A stretch of 64,000 nucleotides of DNA, from the NCBI GenBank assembly GCA_037074615.1, contig CM073557.1, positions 9,564,501 to 9,628,500 of the forward strand, in the 5' to 3' direction. Source of the DNA: Leucaena leucocephala (Eukaryota; Streptophyta; Magnoliopsida; Fabales; Fabaceae). Shown one piece after another: positions 47,182 to 57,855 of the stretch. How positions within the stretch are numbered: the stretch's first letter is position 1; the number at the start of each line of letters is the position of its first letter. The notes under the pieces were generated by a model, which ran no database searches, had not been told where the DNA came from, and saw only the letters and a program-made list of their open reading frames with translations. Both the position numbers and the translations under genes were made by a program.

Positions 47182-47850
47182 TGTTAGAATTGGCAATAAT
47201 ACCTAAGAGCGGGGTGAATTGGGTAAAGTTATAAAATTTAAAAATTTTGGAAATGAAAACAGATGGCCTCTGATATTTTCAACTATATCTTTCATGATTC
47301 CACGGGCTCTTGGTGCCTTAGTACATTCACTGTGATAATCTTTCTCACTTCCCCTTACAACTTGTCAGGATTTAACCCACTTAGAGTCCCACGTAGTTAA
47401 GCAGCTCATAATTTGAAAAGAGAATTGACGAATCCCTCTCTTCGATACATTCTCTTCAAAAATCTATTTATGTTTGGAATCTTTATCAATTATATTCTTA
47501 TCGATAAATGCTTAGATAAATGCCTTCAATAATTTCACTGAGTCATTTTCAAATTTACCAAAGGCTTTATTGATAAATGATTTTATCGAATAAGTCTTCG
47601 AAGATAAATTATTTTGGAAACAAAGACTCAGAGTTTTCTTCTTAATCTATTTATCGAAGGTCTTATCAATAAGTGGACCTATCAAATAAGTCTTCGATAA
47701 ATATCCTTCAAAAGTTAGTTTTTTTACAAATTTCTTTTTCAATTATCGAAGGGATTATCTAATAGGTGTCTTATTGATAAACTTATCGATAAATATTTTT
47801 TATCAGTCTTAAAATACTTTTTAAAAACATTTACTCAATTGTTATCATCA
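47182..47850 (+). mobile_element. Probable LTR fragment or solo LTR inside the CACTA element
   Basis: Starts TGTTAGAATTGGCAATAATA with CCTAAGAGCGGGGTGAATTG just after, a phrase common at the start of some plant copia LTRs, and probably ends near TTGTTATCATCA. It separates the CACTA terminus from its ORF. The ends are approximate and no target duplication was found. Between 47480 and 47800 it is rich in TTATCGATAAA-like words. Confidence 0.5.
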
Positions 47851-47864
47851 AAATATTAGAGTCT

Positions 47865-48760
47865 AATAACCTTATGTAAGATATCCGCGATCACTATCTC
47901 AATGATGTCGTACATATAACAGATTATATGATATTTGTACTCTACATCACTAGGTTGATGGCGGTACTAACAAAATTGGAAAACATAAATCCCATTAATG
48001 ACCAACTTTATACTTAATAAATTTAAGAGTATATTGAAACTTCATTATTTGAAAACTACTTCCTTGAGGATAAATCCGTGTAAGATTATTATCAAGTAGA
48101 TGGCCTCTAAAAAGGTGGAAGCCTTGTACAACCCTATCTCTAATTGGAAAAAATATATCATATAACTTACTAAGTTTTTTTGTTAATATAAATCTATGAA
48201 GAAAAACTCACATATTGACGATGGAAACAATCTCAGGATCTAGATGGCTAATCAATGAATCGAACCAATATATCACAATATCTTTTGGGGCAATGACAAG
48301 CAGAGCCCAATGGTTACTACAAAATATGAACAACATTGCATATGAATGTATTAAAATATGTATATGAGTGTGCCAAGTATAAGGAGTATACCAACCCTTT
48401 AGTGTAAGGGAAAAAATATATCTTCCTTTTGATACGGGTTATGATATCGACCATGACATCATCTTCGAGTTCCTATCAATGCCTATCTCTTGGATGTGTT
48501 GTGTACACATGAAGCCAAATGTGTATTCTGTTATGAAAATAAAATAAATTTACAACTTACAATATGGCTAAATAGATGATAGTTGAATCCAGCTCTTCAA
48601 AATTCAGGAATTGCACTATGTCATTCCTGTTCAGGGTGAATTTATAAAGCTCCTGTGTTGTCAAAACCCTAGACAAAATTGTGAAACATAGTGCTTCCCC
48701 CAATTATTCTGCGATAGAGTAAAGAGTTGCCACACCCATATATCTCGAGGATATGTTATG
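47865..48760 (-). pseudogene. Ulp1-like cysteine protease domain of the CACTA ORF
   Basis: Minus strand, right to left. A block with LTTQELYKFTLNRNDIVQF and FEELDSTIIYLAIL (about 48560-48690) is followed by GTAAGT, probably an intron donor, with an exon resuming after TAACAG near 48535. SNHWALLVIAPKDIV (about 48275-48318) has the catalytic His of Ulp1/SUMO-protease (C48) folds, and IYWFDSLISHLD carries the Asp. ICYMYDIIEI (about 47905-47935) sits where Cys-Gly-x-Tyr is expected. Plant CACTA transposons often carry such domains. Stops and the degraded Cys motif show that it is dead. Confidence 0.75.
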
Positions 48761-49470
48761 AGGAAGAGGTTTTAGCTTGTCTCCTGTAACCCTCTTAACC
48801 TTTGGCTTCTATGATGCCTTTTTTGGTTTTGGGTCCTTCAATATTGGTTTCTTTAACACATAATTTGGCACTGGCTTCGTTGTGACCCCTTTCTCAAGTT
48901 AATCAGATATGTTGGCTACTTCGATGAATATGTGGACATCATCAGTAAGGCAAAAAATCAGTGCAGTGCCTAAAGCTTTCTTTATGCAGTGTACCGTGGC
49001 CTTAACTTTGCCATTAGGAATTAATTTTTAGTGAATTGTTGTGGCACCCAGGTACATGGTAGCATGAATGAAGAATTGTGTAGTCCCTTTGTGTGAAGCG
49101 ATATAGAGAATTTACTCTTTCCCACCATCCTCAGTGTACTCAAATGTAGGGTCAAATGGTTGAGAGACAAACTTCTCCTTATTGGTGCTACTCTTGACAC
49201 TTGTTACAGCAGGAGAACCCTAATAATATAAACAAAATTATTTAAGGCAAAATACATGTTGAATGTCCCGTGAAAAGAAGTAAATGAATATTTTTTTCCC
49301 TAAACCTTGATAGGTTATGGGGTTACCCATAATCATCATGGCCTGTTGGAGCTTGACATCCATAAGCTCATTGTCTCTAGTATCCATCTCGAAGTGAATC
49401 CTTTATTACCCTACTTGATCTTGTGTAATAAGTTTATCTCGAACATTTTCCAACTCATCTCTAGACAGCA
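48761..49470 (-). pseudogene. N-terminal part of the CACTA Ulp1-type ORF
   Basis: Continues the minus-strand ORF upstream. It contains a KATVHCIKKALGTALIF segment, a Lys/Pro-rich stretch (KPILKDPKPKKASKK-like, about 48810-48860) and a segment with PTFEYTEDGGKEYILYR. The latter resembles the uncharacterised domain commonly ahead of Ulp1 in plant CACTA proteins. I cannot name it firmly. Stops break it, and the insertion at 49471 truncates it. Confidence 0.5.
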
Positions 49471-52400
49471 TGTAACATCCTTACTTTCATACGTGTTAGG
49501 GACCATTCAGTAGTATTTAGAACCACTTACAAGACCTTGGAAGTTTATTAGCTAAATCTGGAATTTTACTCTTTCTCGGTTTACTATTCATATGGTATTC
49601 CAAAATGAACTTCAAAAAATCATAACTAATTATAGAAAACTCAAAATGAATTGGTTCAAAAAGCTACGTGAAGATAACATCTTGAAATTTAAGGAAAAAA
49701 TAATTTCCAGACCAAATCATTATCCAATTAATACAGTTTATTCGCCAAATTTACTATTCATTTGGTCAAAAATCCTGAAAACAGATTCTGGTCCCTTAAT
49801 TTGGAAAATCAGTTCTCTTTGTACAGACATCCAAATAAAGAATTCTTGGTGTCAAAATGAAGCTTGCCATGTCATCTAAATGTCTGTAAAATTTCATACA
49901 TTTATTCCATCATTTACTATTTTTCATTACATCATGACCATCACTATTTATATTGGTCATACAACAACATTACACATTCACATAACATATATACTATCCA
50001 ATCTCTAGCTTTTCTTCATGCTTCATCATCCTCTTTCATCATTCATAAACATGTGGGATTGGGATTACATGGAAAGGGATGAGATTTTGGGGGAAATCTC
50101 AGTAGCAAACGGTACTAAATAATGCATGCATTAATGTAACTACTTGTGCTTGCTTGTGAAAGTGTTACTATTGTGTCATGTGCATGCTTCCATGTTACAT
50201 ATGAAATACAATTGGCTAAAGTAAACATATAAACAGAGCTTCATACATAAGCACATAGGAAACACAATTCAATCAAGCCATAGCACAATCAAGCATAATA
50301 TTCAATGCATACAAGGTTAGGATAAATTTACTACCTTGAACACTTGACTTTCTCTTACCTTAACTTGCTTCTTTCTTCTCACTTTCCTTGAACATGTGGC
50401 TTCCTCTCTTGGAGCATACCAATCAATTCCTAACATCACATAATCATTCATCCATTACAATCTAACTTCCTTGAGCATTAAACTCACTTTAACTAACATA
50501 ACTTCTTCTTGAACATTAAGCCCATTAACTTTCCTGAATCTTAACCAATGGACTTGGTCTTTGAATCAATTGATGCATTGACATTACCCGACAAAATTTC
50601 ATCTTTTGAATCCATTTATGAGCTTAGAATCATGAAATTCCAGCTCCTTCATCACATGCAGTACAGAACTGAAACTGCACTTAATTCTTTCAAAAATTCT
50701 CATTTTGATTCCAATGCTTCCCATACTTGTTTCTCTACTTTATCCCACACAACTTTTCATTTTAAAACCATTGGAAGCATCAAAATCATGAAATTTCAAT
50801 CACTGTTCATGCGAGTGAACAGTAATAGAGAAGGATTTCAAAAACTACAAGCTTGGAATTTCAATGCTTTCAAGGTTCAAAACCTTTCCAATCCTACACA
50901 AAATCATCATCTAAATTCAATGGAAGCATTAAATCATTGAAATTCCATTTCCTTCCCTCATGAACAGTGCAGACCAAACAGGATCCATGAAGGCAAAGTC
51001 AAGAATATCGACTTGATTCAACAACCAATCTCTTAATTAGCTTGTTTAAGCTTCAATCATATGTTTCTAACTTTAATTTCTTCTTTCCCCTTTCATCTAA
51101 GGTTGTTGGGAAGCACAACCCCTTAGAGAAAACTCAAATATTCTCCCATGAAAACCCTAAGTTCAAGCTCCCAAATCAAAGGAAAATAAGCTAGGATAGA
51201 TTGCTTACCTTTAATCTCTAGCTTGCTTGAACTTTAGAACCTTGAATCTTCGTTGTCTTGGCTTGAGTTTTCATTTTGCAAGAGTTTACCCAAGGTATCA
51301 CAAGGCCACGGTTAGGGCAGAATGAGGTGGTATTTATAGCCAAAATCCATGAAAAATGAATGGCCAAGATTGATTTGGTTACTACTTGATCTAAAGGCCC
51401 ACATTTAATCTTTGATTTAACTTTTGCTAAAAAGAATAGTTATGACATCATGTGAGAAAGCTCAAGGGACACCTAAGAGGTCTAGGTGGCGTGCTCATAG
51501 TGTAAGGAAACTTCTGGAAAAATTTCAGTTTAATCCAGTACTGATCAGAGCAGTTTCACAACAACCGAACTATTTTTTGTTCTGAATTTTTTTATAATAT
51601 ACCAGGATATGTATTCTATCCTGGAAATCGATGTCTAGGCTTCTCATACCCTTGACATGGTTATACTAAGTATTTATCTGCCATCCATTCCTTGGGAAAT
51701 GACCAAAATACCCTTGGTGTCCTTTCTTACACTATATTGACCCTGAGGGCATAATTGTCATTTTACCCCTCTTTATACTAGCTCAGGGTGTATCTGGACT
51801 CAAATAATCATATTTATACCATGTGCAATGTTTTTAGCCTATCACAAGTGACCAAAATGCCCTTTATCCATCTCTGGTACAATCTGGGTGTCCGGGGGCA
51901 TTTTCGTAATTTCGCACTTTTTCTGGACACTGGCCCCTTCTATTGATAGACTGGTACCCTGGGTTTTGTGCCCTTCTTGGCATCATCATGGGCCCATATA
52001 TGAGTTCATCTAGTCTTATTTCAACTAGGCTCACATACCGATAAGTTCCATTATCATATCACGGGTGTTATTAAACTCCCGTCAAAATTCACTGTTATGG
52101 GAATAACTTTTTGTATAGGACTTCTTCCAAGATTCTATCCAATTCATAATATCTGACACTGTAGGGTACACTTTCCTGTAATTCCCCACTTATATCTGAT
52201 GTCCATGGAAACTGATAAAAATTCAGATAACTTTTAGACTATCAGATAATTTGTTGCTGTCTGGAGCCCTAATAAAATTTCTGTATCATGCCAGATTAAC
52301 CAGGGTATCTTCCTCTATTTACTGATGGGATGTGGGACTGAAAAACTTCTGGGCAGTTATAACCCTTTTCGGGCTGATCTTTCTATAATTACAATTTTAC

Positions 52401-52640
52401 CCTTGAACTTTTTACTTAATTACATTTAAGTCCCTTAACTTTTGGAAATGACCACTTTTGGCCCAAATCTTGTTTCTACTTTTACTTTTTGCCTTTAACC
52501 TTTTTAACTTTTTATTTTAGTCCTTCTCTTCCTTAAAAAATCATCTAACCTTTATTATTTCTTCTGATGTTTGTCATAATCCTTTCCAAGTCTCTTCCCA
52601 CTATCAGTACTATACGGATAGGGAAAATTAGGATATGACA
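49471..52640 (-). repeat. 3' LTR of the complete long-LTR element
   Basis: + strand TGTAACATCCTTACTTTC...GGATATGACA. TATA on minus near 51328, donor-like CTTACC near 51204, hairpin at 50081-50100. The antisense (+) strand has an open stretch of 130 codons (50548-50940), also seen partly in other copies. Confidence 0.92.
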
Positions 52641-52656
52641 TTTCTACCCCGTTAAA
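52641..52656 (-). promoter_or_regulatory. Polypurine tract
   Basis: Minus strand TAACGGGGTAGAAA directly before TGTCATATCC. Confidence 0.8.
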
Positions 52657-55430
52657 ATAAATTTCGTCGTCGAAATTTACTCAACATCTCAGTCAATGAT
52701 TGGGGTATCTATCTCTTAAAATAAACATCTTAGCAGAGTACTTTTCATATCCGCAATTCTTCATATCTTTAATATGGTCATTCTTCTATTCTGAATCAAC
52801 TCAATCAGAGTTGAACTCCATTTCATTCTATTATTTACTTACTCGCTATACATCTATCTGCATATGGACTTCTCACCATACTAGACTTGTGAGTAGTGTT
52901 CATTTCTTTCATATCAAACTCCCTCGAATATTACTATATTCTAGAGTTTATATTAACAACTCATCATACTTTTTAGTGCAATCACTTCTTTCTCATCTGA
53001 GTATCTAGCAGAATTCTCTGAATATCCGCACACTTTAACTTTCATTCTTATATTATCATACATTCTTATAATCTTTAATAACTCATCATAATACAGAGAG
53101 AGGACTTATATCATTATTCTTTCTTTCATTGCTCTACTACTAAATAGGAGCACATAGGAGCATATAGGAGCACATACTCTAACATGCATAATGCCTGGCC
53201 AGCATGCTGTAGGACTACATACCTGCTCTAGAATGCAAAGCTCTAACATCGAAGCTCAAGCATTCCTTTTCTTAATATGCATAACTCTAACATTCACAGC
53301 TTTAGCATATTCTGTAAACATCACATAATATAACGTAACATAAGGCCTAACATTCTATGCAAGGAGTAGAAACTCTCAAAGCTCTCATTTGCTCTTTATG
53401 ATGTAGCTTATCATTCAAACATCTTATCTTTTCCAAAGCAGAAGCCTCTCTATCTATTTACAAAGCTAGCTATACAGTCGCTTCTCAAGGCATATCTTCT
53501 CATTTTGTATCTTTCATGACATAAAATGGCATATATGGTCAAATCTGGCTATATCATAGTTCATCTTTCAAATCCATTTCATTTGGACTTGACATAAGGG
53601 TTCTAGTCTCTTACTGTTCATAACCCTTTCTAGCTTTTCATAGCTCTTTCTATCATTTTACATAGCTTTGTGCATATATGCCAATTTCTTGTGGCATTCA
53701 CACTTTTTTTTTCATCACTTCCCAGGGGTCACCCATCATTGGACTACCCTTACCTGAGCATGTTTAACTGAATGTGCAGATAAAAATCTAAAGCACTGGT
53801 GCTCACTGGCTTCGACCCTGGTACTTTATCATCTTAGATCCATCTTATACTATCTCTCTAGGGTCTATCTAGCCTTCTAATCTCTTTTTATCCTCATCTA
53901 GAGGATCTATTTGTCTTTTATTCTTATTCTTGGTAATCTCATTGTAAGGATCTTTTTACTCTTATTTGACCCTTTCTGATATCTTATGAATTATTCTTAT
54001 ACATCCTTGGGACTCAGGATTAATAACTTTAATTTTGATCACTGGGTTCCTGTTATGTGTAAGAAGATTATGAGTTCAGTCCCTAATAGTAATAAGGCTA
54101 TCTGAAACTAGCATTATGGGTACTCTCTCTGTTGTGAGTTAATCAACTTGTGAAGCTTTTATACCTTAACTTTTCCTTGGTATTTGTCCTTCTAAAGAAA
54201 TATTGTACTTATGGCTCATTACTTTCTTGATGTAGGCTTGGTCTACTGTGACCCTCGGGATCTACTGCGATCAACCGTAAGCCTTTTAGGATCTAACTGT
54301 GACCCTGTGAGCCATACCAGGATCTAACTGTAATCCTCTAGAATTTACTGCAATTCTGTTGTACTGTATTCTAATCTTTGGAAGACCTAAACTAACGGAC
54401 AAAGTTACAAGGTTGGTCACTTCCATATCGTTATTAACTCCACAGATAATTCCCCAAAAATGATCACAGAAGCCAATATTATCTATTAGGACTTGACTCA
54501 TTCCCTCTATCACTCATGAACTTCATATACCATTCTCATCTTTATAACTTTACTTTATCCATTACTGTAGAGAGCTACACAGGCTCTATCATGAACATGT
54601 CCATCATCATTTATTCATATATCTTACCCCTACTGAAGGGGTATATCCTGAGTATCATAATCATTTATCTACATATTCACTATTAATTCTCATTTTTAGT
54701 CTCATTGACTATCACTGTTTGATCATAATTTCTCTTTCTACTCCTTAGGACTTAACTAGCTAACTATCTCGTTTAGCCCTTTGTTGTTGCTTCATCCTTA
54801 CCAAGTTGAATTATTTAATTGCATGTCATAGGGCATGGGAGCAACAAAACTTTCTTATCATATCTACTCTACCCTGCATGTAGTGTAAAGGGGAGTATTC
54901 ATTTATCATAGCATACTCAACTTACATAATATGCAAGGAGATGCAATCCTTTAAACATTCTTTAACATGCGTGTCATCATATGACAAATGCAAGGAGATG
55001 CAACTTCTCATCATATCTTATGGCAACATAAGCCATACCACTATCACATACATCTACACAACCATCCCTTATACTCACATTGCAATTAAATAATTAACCA
55101 AGTAGACTTTAAAGTATTATGTTCCTTCATTACCTTAATCATTAGGTCTTGATCATTTATTCAGGAATCTGAATCATTTACTTGTTTCACTTAGGTTGCC
55201 ACCTTACCCTCTTACTAGGGTATAGACTCAACCCTTCTTTACTCTTTCTTACATAAGGAATAGGGGAGTCGCTTCATCTTTGAATCTGTGGCTACTTGAC
55301 TAGGCCATATTTATTCTATCATATCATCTCTTATTGCCGGTAAGATTTCTATGTCTCTAGCCTAAAGGATTTGTGTCCTTGGCCTCACAACAACCTATAA
55401 CTGAGTCAGCTATTCTCTTTCAGCTAACTG
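52657..55430 (-). mobile_element. Non-coding 3' internal region of the complete element
   Basis: No ORF with a recognisable domain and no pol motif. Blocks at about 54118-54190 and 52700-52800 match copy 1. A tandem of about ten bases (ATAGGAGCAY, three times) lies near 53144-53173. A degenerate tandem of GGATCTAACTGTGA-like units lies at 54240-54355. Confidence 0.65.
54240..54355. repeat. Degenerate tandem repeats
   Basis: Five imperfect units built on (GGAT)CTACTGTGACCC, 19-31 bp apart. Confidence 0.5.
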
Positions 55431-55650
55431 AGGAAGGTTTGGCTCCTATCTTTATGTCATTTGTACTTTTACATTTCTCTTATCCTCCTTGATTACTAAT
55501 AGGCGAGAGAAAGTAACTCTTACGAAGCCTCAAGGTTCATATGAATGAACTCGATTTAGTATCCATCAAAAGGGTTCTCTTTCCTTTGCTCTAACCCTTT
55601 TCCTCACGCTCACCTCTCTCTCTAATTGAGAGGAATGCTTCCTTTAAACT
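55431..55650 (-). pseudogene. Gag remnant of the complete element
   Basis: Minus strand GKREPFDGY and IEFIHMNLEA (about 55530-55600) match the capsid block GKKEPFDGYL...LIHLSHYS of copy 1. The surroundings are too decayed to align by eye, and no CCHC knuckle was found. Confidence 0.5.
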
Positions 55651-56224
55651 TTTTGAGAAAAACTTCTCAAGTGAGCAGATCACTCTCTATCTTGTATGGA
55701 GTAACTTCTGTATCTCTTAATTCTTTTAACTCTTTCTGTCCATCAGTCTTAGTTTACTCTGGATTAGACTGTGATTCCTTTATGGTCTGCCTTTAAATCC
55801 TGACTAATTTAAGTCACTTAGATCTCATTCATCATCTAACATTACTATTTCTATTCTCTAGGGCAGAGTGTTAGGTTACTATCTCTTCGTGATGGAATCC
55901 CTCTATATTAGGAACATTAACTTTCTATATATTAGCCATCACGTCTTTATCCTTAAGTCATACATTAGGCTCCTTTCTAGGCAAGTCTTTCAGAACATAG
56001 ATCAACTCCTGATGATCATACGGAGGATCTACTTTTGAGCCTCTTCTTTAATTGATCTTTTGTATCTTAGTATATCGTACTATCTAACTTGCCCACACTC
56101 TCTGCTAAGCCTTTAACTAATAAAATTCAGTGAGGTCAGCATCTTATTCTTATCATCAGGTCTCGGTGCACTTTAGTCACCACCTAAGTACTTGCTAGCT
56201 GTCTCATATTCTCTGTAACTTTTA

Positions 56225-56307
56225 GTCGTGACCATCTCGAGTTACTTGTCACAACTTAATAGCTATGTATTCTTCCGTCGCGACCATAGGTCATCTTCTG
56301 TTGCGGC
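56225..56307. repeat. Paired GTCGCGAC-box cluster, long-LTR internal copy
   Basis: GTCGTGAC 56225, GTCACAAC 56248, GTCGCGAC 56277, GTTGCGGC 56300. Steps 23, 29 and 23 bp. Confidence 0.55.
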
Positions 56308-56623
56308 CTAGCAGCTCGTAAAAACTCTTGTCTTTGGATGACTCTAAATTAATTAAAGCGCATTCATATACATACATCATAGTCACACTTAAATAGGGAA
56401 CATATTCACATACATGTTCGACCAACATCTATATTCCATATTACCATAACATTTGTACACACATTAGATATCAATTACATATTTGGGGTACATCATAACA
56501 TCATACACATGAGTAATTATTTTTCTTTTCACTTTACCTATTTACATTACCCCTCATCTACTTCTATATTTCTTTCTAAGGGATCATAGACTGCACATAC
56601 TTCTGTACATGGATATGCCACCC

Positions 56624-57489
56624 CTAAATATCAGCTGGCGGATCATTTGCCAGGTACTCACTTAACTCTATATGCCATGTAGGGGTATATAGAAGTACTT
56701 GGCTTACTATCATCTCATGCCAGTCCTCTAGAGTATAAACTTGATTTAGGTTAATGCCCTCTACTGCATATCTATTTATCATCCCTGATATGACATTGAG
56801 GAACTGTAAGTAAACTGACTGCTCTTGATCTCTACTTCTGTCTATTCCTTGAACTAGACTGAGTAGTTCACTCTCCACAGCTTTTTTGAGACTGATATGG
56901 TCAGCATTATCTGTCTTTAACAAAGAAAGCTGGGGTTGACTAGGGCCAGGAACATCACATTGATCCTTCCCTATAAAGCCACATATTCCTAGACTTTAGG
57001 AATGAGCAGGTTCTGTCATAAACTCTAAATGGATATCTGAATTAGGGGATTGTGGTATATTACTCACAGTAACTCTGTCCTCAAACTCTAGTAGAGGAGG
57101 AATAATATCTGGTCTACCCATAATCCAGTACCAGTACTCAGCTTCCTCAGCCGTAATCTGTCCTCTCATTGGTGGAATATAACCATCAGGGTTAGATGGC
57201 ACTCCAACAAACTCATACTGTGTAGAGTCACTAGACTTAGTATTATCTGGGTATATTAGGCTTTAGGCTGTATCTCTACATGACCTCTAGACTGTAGGTT
57301 TGAGTCCACAAAAATATCTATGGGACATTCTACTGTAGACTTTCCTGACTGATCCCCTAAACTTTCCTCTGAATTTTCTTCATTGTCTGAAAGATCCAAG
57401 TTTGGATGCACATCATCTTCATATATCACTACAGGACAGGGGTCTCCCTTACTAACTGAAGCCTCTGACTTAACTTTATGGAATCTCAT
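56624..57489 (-). pseudogene. Leader ORFs of the complete long-LTR element
   Basis: Three open stretches follow one another on minus: 57256-57489 (77 residues, MRFHKVKSEASVSKGDPC, acidic), 56996-57202 (68 residues, with MRGQITAEEAEYWYWIMGRP) and 56624-56923 (99 residues, with ESELLSLVQGIDRSRDQEQ). The last aligns with about 15420-15570 of copy 1, and the first occupies the place of MVVRRQNSIPS there. They probably were one N-terminal gag-like protein, now split by stops and frameshifts. No known domain is recognised; coiled-coil-like heptads are possible in the last piece. Confidence 0.6.
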
Positions 57490-57635
57490 ATCTATCCCTG
57501 CAATATTTGCTTAATTAAGCAATGCTAATTATCCCAATAAACACCATAACTTAACAAAATACTTACATTTTAAGAAAATACTTACATTTTAAGGTTAGGG
57601 TATAGGAAATATCTTATATCATACCAGAAACTTCT

Positions 57636-57650
57636 GCTATGATACCAAAA
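57636..57650 (-). promoter_or_regulatory. Second primer-site-like sequence
   Basis: Minus strand TTTTGGTATCATAGC. It is closer to the iMet primer site than the one beside the LTR, yet lies 205 bp inside. It follows a TATA-like TATATAG and ...GACTCTACA, which looks like an LTR end. Confidence 0.6.
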
Positions 57651-57855
57651 TGTAGAGTCCTTCTTGGGACTATATAAGGTACCTCACACGCAAGTTTTAT
57701 GCACCAGCCTCTCGACTGTAATACAATCTCCCGGTGGCGAAGCCGGTTGGCCATGTCGGGGTAAGAGCCAACACTTTGTCCTACTCTCACGCAGTGAGAA
57801 CCCATGATCATGGTGAAGAATCTTAGCCATCTCATAACTTTCTCTGATATCAAAA
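57651..57855 (-). other. 205-bp segment between two primer-site-like sequences
   Basis: G+C-rich compared with its neighbours (CCCGGTGGCGAAGCCGG near 57730). In element orientation it ends TATATAGTCCCAAG...GACTCTACA, resembling the 3' end of a different LTR. Confidence 0.5.
57841..57855 (-). promoter_or_regulatory. Primer binding site of the complete element
   Basis: Minus strand TTTTGATATCAGAGA just after the LTR end GTTGCA. One base differs from TGGTATCAGAG. Confidence 0.7.

Larger units (their letters stand above)
46507..49470 (-). mobile_element. CACTA (En/Spm-like) transposon, left part
   Basis: CACTACTAGAAAAAAGGCC at 46507 is the standard plant CACTA terminus. It is followed by subterminal repeats of AACAGCAGTT/ATCGTTAAAG type (46530-46780). 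An Ulp1-like ORF on minus and an upstream region follow. The element is cut at 49470 by the long-LTR element (49471-61035) and on the far side by further LTRs. I could not find the second terminus (CTAGTAGTG), so it is outside the window or lost. TTC at 46504-46506 would be the left target site. Confidence 0.82.

Noticed and set aside
52700..53008. 102-residue + strand ORF, hydrophobic in places
   Set aside because: Antisense to the non-coding 3' internal region. The homologous region of copy 1 is not open in this frame, and composition alone (T-rich) explains the hydrophobicity.
57720..57800. Possible tRNA-like sequence (TCTCCCGGTGGCGAAGCCGG)
   Set aside because: No A-box/B-box pair with proper spacing and no cloverleaf could be drawn.
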